Shown: one piece after another, positions 8,703 through 16,331 of the stretch
Position numbering within the stretch: position 1 is the stretch's first letter
Layout of the letters: each line of letters starts with the position of its first letter
DNA from: Thiospirochaeta perfilievii
Lineage (GTDB): Bacteria; Spirochaetota; Spirochaetia; DSM-2461
Direction of reading: 5' to 3'
Length of the DNA: 64,000 nt
Assembly: GCF_008329945.1 (NCBI RefSeq)
Contig: NZ_CP035807.1
Location: 2,418,001-2,482,000 of the forward strand
Notes under the pieces: generated by a model
The model's database searches: none
What the model was told of the DNA's origin: nothing
What the model saw: the letters and a program-made list of their open reading frames with translations, nothing else
Translations under genes and position numbers: made by a program

Positions 8703-9863
8703 TTACTTCCTTATTTGTGATATTAATATTAATCCTATAATAGATGTAATCCCTGTAATAATAAAAGGAGTTGTATAACTGTTACTATGTTTTAATAAAA
8801 TAGGACCAATTAAAGCCGCAACACCGTAAGCCTGGTATACTAATCCATAATTTCTCCCTAGGTTTGTCAATCCAAAATACTCTGATGTTATAGTAGGGTA
8901 TATAACAAGAAATCCTCCAAAACAGAATGTAATGATTGCTATTAAAAAGTAGAAGAGGAAGATATTTATCGGTATCAAACTAATAGTAAATAGGGCTAGA
9001 GCAGAGAGAATAAACATTAACATTGCTGATAATCTGCAACCTATCTTATCTGATATTATACCCCAGAATAGTCTGCCTAGGGTATTGAATATTGATATTA
9101 TAATAACAGCTGATGTTGCCTGGGTAAATGTTACATGGGCTACGTTTAAACCAACCTCTACAGCCGAACTAATAAGTAAAAGACCTCCAATACAAGCTAG
9201 TAGGTATGAGAACCAGATAAAGTAGAAGTTTTTAGTTTTTACCATTGTTCTAACTGTATATAAAGTAGAGTTATTTTCTTTATGTTTATCTGAATGGGAT
9301 TTAGAAGGTTCTTTTAATAATCTTGATCCTGTAACTGTCAATATTAAATAGATCATTCCAAGCCATAAAAATGATTGGGATACGCCCTTATTTATTATTA
9401 GAGCTTCAATTACTGTTTTAAAAATTAGGCTTCCCATACCAAATGCGCCAATGGCAATCCCTGTAACTAAACCTTTTTTCTTTGGAAACCACTTAATACA
9501 TGTTGCTAGAGGGCAAACATATACAAAACCCACTCCTATTCCTGCTATAACTCCATAAAATAGGTATAGTTCTATTAGGGTATCAGCTCTACTTGTTAAA
9601 ATTAGGCCTAAACCGTAGAGTATTCCACCTATTGTTCCAATTATTCTTGATCCAAATCTATCTAAGAGTCTACCAGAGAACATCGTTGTAAAGGCAAAAA
9701 CAAATATTATTAGTGAGTTTGTTAATAATATATCACTAATATCCCAATTAAACTTATTATGCAAAGCTTCGTTAAAAAGTGTCCATGAGTATATAGCCCC
9801 TATGGAAATTTGCATTAGGACGGCACCAAATAGAATTATTAGTTTTTGATTTTTCATTTTCAT
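8703..9863 (-). CDS. MFS transporter, oxalate:formate antiporter (OFA) type
   Basis: 386 aa with twelve predicted membrane helices. The opening QISIGAIYSWTLFNEALHNK is the signature of the OxlT/L-lactate OFA branch of the major facilitator superfamily. It is followed by SGRLLDRFGSR (MFS motif A) and GRLFWGIISDKIGCR in the second half. Members exchange or import small carboxylates such as oxalate, formate or lactate. The substrate cannot be assigned here. A long central loop (about 190-205, SKSHSDKHKENNS) links the two six-helix halves. The gene is the last before a divergent promoter region shared with the tRNA thiolase gene. Confidence 0.85.
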   Translation of the reverse strand: MKMKNQKLIILFGAVLMQISIGAIYSWTLFNEALHNKFNWDISDILLTNSLIIFVFAFTTMFSGRLLDRFGSRIIGTIGGILYGLGLILTSRADTLIELYLFYGVIAGIGVGFVYVCPLATCIKWFPKKKGLVTGIAIGAFGMGSLIFKTVIEALIINKGVSQSFLWLGMIYLILTVTGSRLLKEPSKSHSDKHKENNSTLYTVRTMVKTKNFYFIWFSYLLACIGGLLLISSAVEVGLNVAHVTFTQATSAVIIISIFNTLGRLFWGIISDKIGCRLSAMLMFILSALALFTISLIPINIFLFYFLIAIITFCFGGFLVIYPTITSEYFGLTNLGRNYGLVYQAYGVAALIGPILLKHSNSYTTPFIITGITSIIGLILISQIRK

Positions 9864-9956
9864 TATAGAAAAATATTAACTAATTACTCTTTAATATCAA
9901 TACTTTTATAGAAAAATTTACAAACCTTTGTTATATTCATCCCCAGGAGATTACAA

Positions 9957-10682
9957 TTGAAGAAGTTAGAGACACTAATTGATAAAAAGATAACTAAATC
10001 GATATTAAAATATAAAATGATTGAAGAGGGAGATAAGGTTTTACTTGCTGTATCTGGGGGTAAGGACTCTATGATATTAGCCTACTACTTAGCAAAAAAA
10101 ATAAAGGGATTCCCAATTAATTTTACCTTTAAAGCTATTCATATTCAGTCTGAGTTTGGGAACCCAGCGGAGATGGCCAATATGGAGAAACTACTCCAGA
10201 GCTGGGGGGTTGATTATGAAATACTTGAGGTGGGTGTAATAAAAAGGTTAAAACCAGGAAAAAAAATGAACTGTTATTGGTGTTCAACCCAAAGAAGGAC
10301 TGAGTTATTAAAATACGCTGTGGATAATGGGTATGATAAGATAGCTCTTGGCCACCATATGGATGATATAATTGAATCATTAATAATGAATATGGCCCTA
10401 AAGGGAAAAATATCAACAATGTTACCAATATTAGATTACGATAGATATGACCAAGCAATTATTAGACCTCTCTCCTATGTTAAAGAGCATGAGATAATAA
10501 AAATGGCAGACCATTTAAATATTACTAAGTGTACCTGTCAGTGTGGGTTTGCAGATAATTCTAAACGTAGGGATATGAGGGATATTATCCAAACTATGGT
10601 AGATACCCATGGGGATGTTGTAAGGGAGAATCTATACAACTCTATGAGCAATATTATACCTAGATACCTTCCTGAAGAGTAA
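9957..10682 (+). CDS. TtcA-like tRNA thiolation protein
   Basis: 241 aa. A PP-loop ATP pyrophosphatase, LLAVSGGKDSMIL (about residues 28-40), activates a tRNA base. CYWCSTQRR (about 104) and the C-terminal CTCQCGFAD provide the cysteines that bind the Fe-S cluster or persulfide in the TtcA/TtuA group. ALGHHMDDIIESLIMN is the usual family HxxDD segment. TtcA makes 2-thiocytidine at tRNA position 32. The gene is shorter than E. coli TtcA, so another TtcA-family specificity is possible. The start is TTG at 9957, preceded by AGGAGA with good spacing. Confidence 0.85.
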   Translation: MKKLETLIDKKITKSILKYKMIEEGDKVLLAVSGGKDSMILAYYLAKKIKGFPINFTFKAIHIQSEFGNPAEMANMEKLLQSWGVDYEILEVGVIKRLKPGKKMNCYWCSTQRRTELLKYAVDNGYDKIALGHHMDDIIESLIMNMALKGKISTMLPILDYDRYDQAIIRPLSYVKEHEIIKMADHLNITKCTCQCGFADNSKRRDMRDIIQTMVDTHGDVVRENLYNSMSNIIPRYLPEE

Positions 10683-10706
10683 AGATAAACTTAAAGCCTA
10701 GAAGTT

Positions 10707-10724
10707 GGGAGCTTAATAACTCCC
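10707..10724. terminator. Weak hairpin between convergent genes
   Basis: GGGAG (10707-10711) pairs with CTCCC (10720-10724) around an 8-nt loop, between the stops of the converging tRNA thiolase and dehydrogenase genes. There is no strong T-run, so terminator activity is only suggested. Confidence 0.35.
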
Positions 10725-10729
10725 TAATC

Positions 10730-11761
10730 CTAGAAACATGGCTTCTTTTCATCCTTTGAACACTTTCCAAACTGTTTACACTGATAACAAACCTCATTAT
10801 CTATATACTCTTTATCCTTAAAGTTTTTAATATTATTTAAAGTTGTATTTGCAATATTCTTTAATGCTTCGTTAGTCAAAAAGGCTTGGTGGCTTGTAAT
10901 TAATACGTTAGGGAAGGATATTAGTCTTGCCAATTTATCATCTGAAATCATATCATTTGAGAAATCCTCAAAGAAGTATTCAGCCTCCTCTTCGTAAACA
11001 TCTAACCCTGCAGAACCTATCTTACGGCTTTTAAGGCCATTAATTAGATCCTTTGCGTCTATTAAACCTCCCCGGGATGTATTAATTATCATAACTCCAT
11101 CCTTCATCTTTTTAATACTATCCCTATTTATTATGTGCTCTGTTTCCTTTAACAGAGGGCAGTGTAGAGATATTATATCAGACTCCCTATATAGAGTATC
11201 TAAGTCGCAATAGGTAACCTTTAGGTTAGTGTTTGGAAATTTATCATAGGCTAAAACATTCATTCCAAATCCATTTGCTATGTCTATAAACTTTTGTCCT
11301 ATCTTACCTGTTCCTATTACACCAATGTTCTTTTTATATAGGTCAAAGCCCATAAGTCCACCAATATTAAAGTTGCTCTCCTTTGTTCTATTATAAGCCT
11401 TATGAGTTTTTCTATTTAAGGTCATAATTAGTGCCATTGCGTGTTCTGCTACAGCGTATGGGGAGTAACTTGGAACCCTTACTACGTGAACTTTATTAAA
11501 AGCACTTTTAAAATCGATGTTATTATATCCCGCACAACGTAGGGCTATAATTTTTATACCAAGTTCGTGTAATCTTGTAATAATTGGTTCCGTTATTATA
11601 TCATTTACAAATACACAAACAGCGTCATAACCTTTGGCTAATTCTACTGTTTCGATTGTTAACTTAAAGTCAAGAAACTTAAGCTTGTAGTTAAAGTCTC
11701 TGTTCTCTTTTTCAAAAGAGTCTATATCATACTGTTTACTATCGTAAAATACTATTTTCAT
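10730..11761 (-). CDS. D-2-hydroxyacid (D-lactate-type) dehydrogenase with Cys-rich tail
   Basis: 343 aa. NAD-dependent reduction of a 2-keto acid such as pyruvate to the D-hydroxy acid. The nucleotide-binding motif is GVIGTGKIGQKF (about 143-155). The catalytic Arg lies in NTSRGGLID, the acid pair in GLDVYEEEAEYFF, and the catalytic His in SHQAFLTNEAL. This combination is typical of the LdhA branch. The last 20 residues are odd: after the normal end of the fold there is CYQCKQFGKCSKDEKKPCF, four cysteines in CxxC and CxxxxxxxxC spacing, suggesting a metal- or redox-sensitive appendage. A divergent LuxR-type gene lies 221 bp away. Confidence 0.93.
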   Translation of the reverse strand: MKIVFYDSKQYDIDSFEKENRDFNYKLKFLDFKLTIETVELAKGYDAVCVFVNDIITEPIITRLHELGIKIIALRCAGYNNIDFKSAFNKVHVVRVPSYSPYAVAEHAMALIMTLNRKTHKAYNRTKESNFNIGGLMGFDLYKKNIGVIGTGKIGQKFIDIANGFGMNVLAYDKFPNTNLKVTYCDLDTLYRESDIISLHCPLLKETEHIINRDSIKKMKDGVMIINTSRGGLIDAKDLINGLKSRKIGSAGLDVYEEEAEYFFEDFSNDMISDDKLARLISFPNVLITSHQAFLTNEALKNIANTTLNNIKNFKDKEYIDNEVCYQCKQFGKCSKDEKKPCF

Positions 11762-11982
11762 TTTGGCCTCCAGTTAGTTGCGCCTATATTAGTAAGTTAT
11801 TAATATTAGTCCTAATGGTCAAGGTTTGAACATCGATTAGATTTAACAAACTTCGATTCTAGGTTATTTAAAAATTATAGGTTTATATTCCTATATATTC
11901 AAATATAGTATAAAAGGATACTATTAAAAGAATGGATCTTTTTTTATAGGAAAATATAAGATTAAGCTTAAGGAGTGACTTT
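11762..11982. other. Divergent intergenic region
   Basis: 221 bp between the minus-strand dehydrogenase and the plus-strand LuxR-type gene. It is very A+T-rich and must hold promoters for both directions. I see no convincing inverted repeat or RNA element in it. AGGAG at 11971-11975 is the ribosome-binding site for the GTG start at 11983. Confidence 0.5.
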
Positions 11983-12762
11983 GTGACTAGTGTTGAAAGT
12001 GAATTAAGAGAGAGGGAAAAGGAGCTTGATTGTCTCTATCATCTTTCACCTCTGTTTACTAGTTATAGTGGTGCAGAGGAACCTCTTTTAAAAAGGGTTA
12101 CCTTGGAGCTTTCTAAGGCAATGACTAACCCAAAAGCTTTAGATATGAAGTTGAAAATAGTTAGAGAGGGTGAACAGATAGTAGGACAGGGTAATATATT
12201 TACAACTTCTAGGCTTAACAAAGATGAGAAGTTAGTATTGTATATTAGTTTTTTTAATAATGAAGATATACTTGTTCCAAGGGAAAAGAATCTACTTATT
12301 TCGGCAGTTGAACTATCTGCAATAGCTGTGCAAAGATTAAGAAATGAAGCTGCTATAAAAGGAAAAAATGCAACTCTTACAGAACTTTTGACTAGACTAC
12401 AAAATGAAAGGGAGAAAGATGCTGAAACAATTCAGGTCAAAATCCAAACATTTCTATTCCCTCTACTTAATCAGCTTCGTCAAATATTACCTGATCAGAA
12501 TCAGATACTCTTATCCTTAATTCAAACAGAACTTGAAAACTTAACAAACAAAGGTAGTAAGCTTAATTCTCTTCTAGGGATTTTGACTCCTAGGGAGATG
12601 GAGGTTTGTAGTTTTGTTGCAAAGGGGGTAGGTTCTAAGGAGATAGCTAACTGCTTAAATATTAGCCCTGAAACAGTTGAACGGCATAGATGTACTATTC
12701 GTAAAAAGCTAAAATTAAACGGAAAAGCTATAAATCTGCAAACCTACCTAATAAACCTGTAA
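11983..12762 (+). CDS. GAF-like / LuxR-type helix-turn-helix regulator
   Basis: 259 aa. Residues 1-120 open with a short coiled coil (ELREREKELDCLYHLSPLF) and look like a GAF-type sensor (KNLLISAVELSAIAVQRLRN closes it). A helical linker covers about 120-195. The C-terminal 60 residues are a clear LuxR/FixJ DNA-binding domain: LTPREMEVCSFVAKG, then SKEIANCLNISPETVERHR and IRKKLKL. No receiver domain is present, so it senses something directly rather than through phosphorylation. The start is GTG at 11983 with AGGAG upstream. The two following genes are co-directional and closely spaced, so they may be its targets. Confidence 0.8.
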   Translation: MTSVESELREREKELDCLYHLSPLFTSYSGAEEPLLKRVTLELSKAMTNPKALDMKLKIVREGEQIVGQGNIFTTSRLNKDEKLVLYISFFNNEDILVPREKNLLISAVELSAIAVQRLRNEAAIKGKNATLTELLTRLQNEREKDAETIQVKIQTFLFPLLNQLRQILPDQNQILLSLIQTELENLTNKGSKLNSLLGILTPREMEVCSFVAKGVGSKEIANCLNISPETVERHRCTIRKKLKLNGKAINLQTYLINL

Positions 12763-12764
12763 AA

Positions 12765-12788
12765 AACCTGTACGTTAACTACAGGGTT
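12765..12788 (+). other. Imperfect hairpin after the LuxR-type gene
   Basis: AACCTGTA (12765-12772) pairs with TACA and GGTT (12780-12788) with one bulged G. There is no U-tract behind it, so it may be an RNA-processing or attenuation structure rather than a full terminator. Confidence 0.3.
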
Positions 12789-12850
12789 AATTCAGATTGT
12801 CTGCTTTACTGCCTAGATATAGAGTTAAGTAATAATTAGGAGGTCAAAAA

Positions 12851-13255
12851 TTGGCTAATAAGCAGATAATATTAAATGAGAAAGATTATAAAAGTCTTAC
12901 CTTATTCATACGTCAAATTAAAAAAACACAAAAATATAATAATAAGTTTATGAAAGTTCTAGTAAGCGAGATGGAAAATGCATTTATTGGGGACGTTAAT
13001 CATTTTACAACCAAGTATGTTACCCTTAATTCAAAAGTGACATATAAGGACATAAAAAGTGGAACTATATCTAAAGCAACTATTGTTTTTCCTGTTTTTG
13101 CCGACTCCACAAAAGATCTATACTCAATACTCTCTCCTCTAGGAACGGCTTTGATAGGTGAAGCAGTGGGAAATATCGCAACATGTTATGCTCCTGCTGG
13201 AGTAATAGAGCTAGAGGTTATAGACGTAGAACAAGTTACTATTGGAGGTGAATAA
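12851..13255 (+). CDS. GreA/GreB C-terminal-domain (Rnk-like) protein
   Basis: 134 aa. The second half (about 50-125) reads TLNSKVTYKDIKSGTISKAT, then VFPVFAD and ILSPLGTALIGEAVGN. This is the FKBP-like C-terminal domain shared by GreA/GreB and Rnk, which docks on RNA polymerase. The N-terminal 45 residues form a short helical stretch rather than the long GreA coiled coil, and the acidic tip is not visible, so it resembles Rnk more than a cleavage factor. The start is TTG at 12851, preceded by TTAGGAGGTC. It lies 2 bp before the next gene, implying an operon. It may modulate transcription, but this is by analogy. Confidence 0.7.
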   Translation: MANKQIILNEKDYKSLTLFIRQIKKTQKYNNKFMKVLVSEMENAFIGDVNHFTTKYVTLNSKVTYKDIKSGTISKATIVFPVFADSTKDLYSILSPLGTALIGEAVGNIATCYAPAGVIELEVIDVEQVTIGGE

Positions 13256-13257
13256 AC

Positions 13258-14286
13258 ATGCAGGTTAACTTGAATACCTGTAACTCTCCAGGAAATAATC
13301 TTATATTTTCAGAGGAGGGTGAGTATCTTATAGCAGGTATTATGGAGTTTCTTAATTACAGGAAATCCCCATTTTTATCGATGCTTAAACAAAGAAAGTC
13401 TGACCTTGAAGCTCTTTCTGTTATTGTTAGACGATCACCTAGCCTAATAAAAGAGATGAATATGCTTGGTGAAAGTCGGAGTAGAGATACTCTTAGTCTT
13501 AAAATTAAAGAAAAGAGGATTGATCAAGTTGTAAACATGCCTACCAAGGTAATTCTAGGTTTTGGTTTTTCCATAAGCCTACTTCACTTTTGGGGTTTTC
13601 TTGTTAAACTGACATTTAAATTTCCAGAACTTGAGGCGTTTAAAGAACCAGTGGAGGAAGCTTATTCCAATATTCTATATTCACTTATGGCGGAAGAGTT
13701 ATATAAATCTCTATTAACTATGAAAAATTATAATGGAAATTCTTCTGATTACATATCTAGCGAGCTAATTGAATTATGGGAAAATAGATTTGAAAATAAA
13801 ACTCAGTTTTTTGCTCCATATATTAGAACCCTATGGGAAGCCCGTCAAAATATTGTACCTGTTTTAGGTACTCTTATGGGATCAATGGAACTAATGCGTC
13901 TAAGTTCCCTTTTATCTCCTATTTGGTCTGAATTTCTCCAGTGGTATAATAGAGACTTTGATGATAAAGGTGAAGCTTTAGAGGAGTTTCTTTTTGATCT
14001 TAAATATGAAGAGATTACAGCCCTTCGTAGTTATATGAAAGAGAACCATATATCAGCAGTAGATCGAGTTCGTGGTACTGAGATTATTTCTAACCTGCTT
14101 AATGAGCCTCTTATAAAGCTTAGGGAGAGACAGGATAGGTATAATCAACCCCAATCTCTTCAGTTGTATCAAAGTTTTTTAAGAAGACGACAAGATGGAA
14201 TTAATAGACAACGTGAAGGTGTGGAAGGTCCAAAGCAGACCTTAGAGGAGCTATTTCTACTATTCCTTATGAAAAAAAGGGTCTAA
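13258..14286 (+). CDS. Protein of unknown function, helical
   Basis: 342 aa, not recognised. It has no signal peptide and appears largely alpha-helical. One moderately hydrophobic stretch at about 98-118 (PTKVILGFGFSISLLHFWGF) could be a buried or membrane helix. Charged and amphipathic helices follow, with a basic, Gln/Arg-rich end (LRERQDRYNQPQ, FLRRRQDGINRQR). The ATG lies 2 bp after the Rnk-like gene, and the ribosome-binding site GGAGG is inside that gene's last codons, so the two are probably made together. Placement under a LuxR-type sensor suggests a regulated function. Confidence 0.6.
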   Translation: MQVNLNTCNSPGNNLIFSEEGEYLIAGIMEFLNYRKSPFLSMLKQRKSDLEALSVIVRRSPSLIKEMNMLGESRSRDTLSLKIKEKRIDQVVNMPTKVILGFGFSISLLHFWGFLVKLTFKFPELEAFKEPVEEAYSNILYSLMAEELYKSLLTMKNYNGNSSDYISSELIELWENRFENKTQFFAPYIRTLWEARQNIVPVLGTLMGSMELMRLSSLLSPIWSEFLQWYNRDFDDKGEALEEFLFDLKYEEITALRSYMKENHISAVDRVRGTEIISNLLNEPLIKLRERQDRYNQPQSLQLYQSFLRRRQDGINRQREGVEGPKQTLEELFLLFLMKKRV

Positions 14287-14368
14287 AAGTCCCTACTTAT
14301 TACTATTTAGAACCTTATTCCCCCACGGATGTATTGCAATTTAGTTTTGGAATAATTATTAATAAAAA

Positions 14369-14396
14369 AAAGAGTCGGTACCGTTACTGACTCTTT
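14369..14396. terminator. Bidirectional terminator
   Basis: AAAGAGTC (14369-14376) pairs with GACTCTTT (14389-14396), with the stem extended inward by GGTA/TACT pairing around a small loop. An A-run precedes it and TTTATTT follows, so it can stop the plus-strand operon ending at 14286 and, reading the other way, the TonB operon ending at 14582. Confidence 0.8.
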
Positions 14397-14581
14397 ATTT
14401 CCTAGTTTCCATTTAACTTTTTCTAATCTACTTTTTTTTACATTTTTTAATAAATAACTTTTGTTAATTAACTTTTAATAATGATTAAATAATACACCTG
14501 GTTTTATTATTTGAATATAAGTAGATAGCCTTAAATTGAATAGGGAAATTTCCCAAAAGGTGTGTGAGAAAAGGATAGTAT

Positions 14582-15382
14582 TTATTTTAATTTAAAGATA
14601 AAATTCTTTATGGTTTTAACTTCTTTATTTTGCTTATGGAATTTCCATCTTTTTTTTATTGTTGTTATACATTGATTGTCCAATATTTTATGTCCACTGG
14701 ACTTTAATATAGTTACACTCTTAATTGAACCATCCATCATTATTGATATTTCGACCTTAACAATCCCTTCTATTTTCCACTTAATGGCAGATTTGGGGTA
14801 GGTTGGCGCTACAAGATTTAACCTTCTGGATATCTCTTTAAAATCTATAGTTTCACCATTACGTTGGGTTTCCTTAGTAGGTTGGGTTTCCTTAGTAGGT
14901 TGGATTTCCTTAGTAGGTTGGATTTCCTTAGCAGGTTGGATTTCCTTAGCAGGTTGGATTTCCTTAGTAGATTGGGTTTCCTTAGTAGGTTGGATTTCCT
15001 TAGTAGGTTGGATTTCCTTAGCAGGCTGGATTCCCTTAGTAGGCTGGACTTTTCCAGTAGTTTTGGTCTTCTTTGAAATTAGTGTGGGAATTGTAGTTTT
15101 ACTTTCCTTTGTTGTTTGAGTTTCTTTAGCAGTTTGAGTTGTTTTTACAGGTCTTTTTTTGTTGGAAACTATTTGGGGGGGATTGGCCGAATCTATTAAA
15201 AAAAACAATTTTGTAACCTGAGGAACATCTATCTTTTTGACGTCATGTTTTTTTATATACAAATCTAGAAGAAAAATAGAAGAGAACATTAGTACCAAGG
15301 AGATAAAAATTGAACTAATCCATCTATTATCTAATATAAATGAGCTGCTGAACACCATCAGAAGCTTGAATAGTCTCTTCAT
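14582..15382 (-). CDS. tonB: TonB energy-transducing protein with repetitive linker
   Basis: About 266 aa from the ATG at 15382. The open frame extends further upstream, but inside the preceding gene. This ATG has GGAG upstream (12 nt away); another in-frame ATG at 15358 is possible. A single membrane helix (WISSIFISLVLMFSSIFLLDL) is followed by a Lys/Glu/Gln/Pro-rich linker with about ten copies of a KE(I/T)QP(T/A) hexapeptide. The C-terminal TonB domain reads VAPTYPKSAIKWKIEGIVKV, then MMDGSIKSVTILKSSGHKIL. TonB spans the periplasm and transmits proton-motive force to outer-membrane receptors. It is the last gene of the riboswitch-headed operon and overlaps the beta-propeller gene by 56 bp. 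No exbB/exbD is present in the window. Confidence 0.88.
   Translation of the reverse strand: MKRLFKLLMVFSSSFILDNRWISSIFISLVLMFSSIFLLDLYIKKHDVKKIDVPQVTKLFFLIDSANPPQIVSNKKRPVKTTQTAKETQTTKESKTTIPTLISKKTKTTGKVQPTKGIQPAKEIQPTKEIQPTKETQSTKEIQPAKEIQPAKEIQPTKEIQPTKETQPTKETQRNGETIDFKEISRRLNLVAPTYPKSAIKWKIEGIVKVEISIMMDGSIKSVTILKSSGHKILDNQCITTIKKRWKFHKQNKEVKTIKNFIFKLK
14863..15042. repeat. 18-bp tandem repeat in tonB
   Basis: About ten copies of an 18-bp unit (plus strand GTTGGATTTCCTTAGTAG with G/A, T/C variants), in frame, encoding the hexapeptide linker of TonB. The copies differ at only one to three positions, so the tract can probably expand and contract without breaking the frame. Confidence 0.93.
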
Positions 15383-16331
15383 GATTATAGCTATCTCCAT
15401 TAAGAATATAAATCTCATCCTTAGCAAAATTTGATAGATAAATTTTATTTGTCTCAGGAATAAATAATAAGCCAGAGATAAAAATATTATCAAAAACAGT
15501 AGTAATACCTATTTTCTTATATGTCTCATAATTATAGGCACCTAGGCCTGTAGTACCATGTAGGTAGACTAGCTTTTTAGAAAAGTTAATTCCCCCATCA
15601 GCGAATATTGGAGAACCTCCGACCTCTATTGTTGATTTTAACTGGAGGGATTTTGAGTTTAGAATAATAACTACTCCATCACTAACTCCAGTACTGTTTT
15701 CTCCTGTGCATATTACATGAATTTCTTCCCTTTCTTTAAAGGGGATTATTGATTGTGGATTAAAGATTCTATTAGGAATTATATCCCTTAGGTTAACTGT
15801 TTTCTCAATGGTATCATCTAAAGTATTGATTATAGATATTGAATTAGAAGTTGTATTGCCAATATAGAGCCTGTTATTTATAAGACAACCACCCTCAGGA
15901 TTTTTTCCCACCTTAATAGCTTTAAGAATTTCTCCAGATTGCTTGTTAACCTTTATAACTTCATCTGAGATATAACAGCTAATATATAGGAAATCTGTAT
16001 TAGGTAGAGGAAACGTCATCCATGGATTTTTACCACTACCTAAATAGATCTCTTTAGTTTTGTGTAAATCTTTGTCGTCGTACAGGGAAATCGAGTTATC
16101 GCCAGAATTTACTAATATAATAGTGTCAGTTAATACTAGATGGTTTGGCCACATACCCGTTATTTGCACATTATTATAAACTCGATTCTCTGGAATATCT
16201 AGAACGCTTAATGTCTCTGCTAGTCCATTAAAAAAAACAATATTCCCTTTAATTTCAGGAATAATAATCTGTTTATCGTTATTACAAGAGAGCATTAAAA
16301 CTGTGATAATTACTGATAGAAGTTTATTCAT
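15327..16331 (-). CDS. YncE/BtuG-like beta-propeller lipoprotein
   Basis: 334 aa. A lipoprotein signal (MNKLLSVIITVLMLSC) has Cys16 as the lipidation site. The body consists of repeated propeller blades: NGLAETLSVLDIPENRVYNN, NNRLYIGNTTSNSISIINTL and NPEGGC follow the spacing of YVTN/YncE repeats, and the last blade is TNKIYLSNFAKDEIYILNGD. In Bacteroides, a beta-propeller lipoprotein of this layout (BtuG) sits on BtuB and captures cobalamin with very high affinity. Here the gene lies between a BtuB-like receptor and tonB downstream of a cobalamin-riboswitch-like leader, so the same role is inferred. Sequence similarity to BtuG itself cannot be measured here. It overlaps the receptor gene by 8 bp. 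Confidence 0.75.
   Translation of the reverse strand: MNKLLSVIITVLMLSCNNDKQIIIPEIKGNIVFFNGLAETLSVLDIPENRVYNNVQITGMWPNHLVLTDTIILVNSGDNSISLYDDKDLHKTKEIYLGSGKNPWMTFPLPNTDFLYISCYISDEVIKVNKQSGEILKAIKVGKNPEGGCLINNRLYIGNTTSNSISIINTLDDTIEKTVNLRDIIPNRIFNPQSIIPFKEREEIHVICTGENSTGVSDGVVIILNSKSLQLKSTIEVGGSPIFADGGINFSKKLVYLHGTTGLGAYNYETYKKIGITTVFDNIFISGLLFIPETNKIYLSNFAKDEIYILNGDSYNHEETIQASDGVQQLIYIR

Noticed and set aside
10135-10458. Minus-strand 107-codon frame
   Set aside because: Antisense of the tRNA thiolase PP-loop gene; no start site and no recognisable motif.
14863-15042. Possible CRISPR-like array
   Set aside because: The units are directly adjacent 18-mers with no unique spacers, and lie in frame inside tonB.
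14864-15076. Plus-strand frame of 70 codons reading repeated FLSRLD
   Set aside because: It is the antisense of the TonB linker repeat; the repetition comes from the 18-bp unit and there is no ribosome-binding site.
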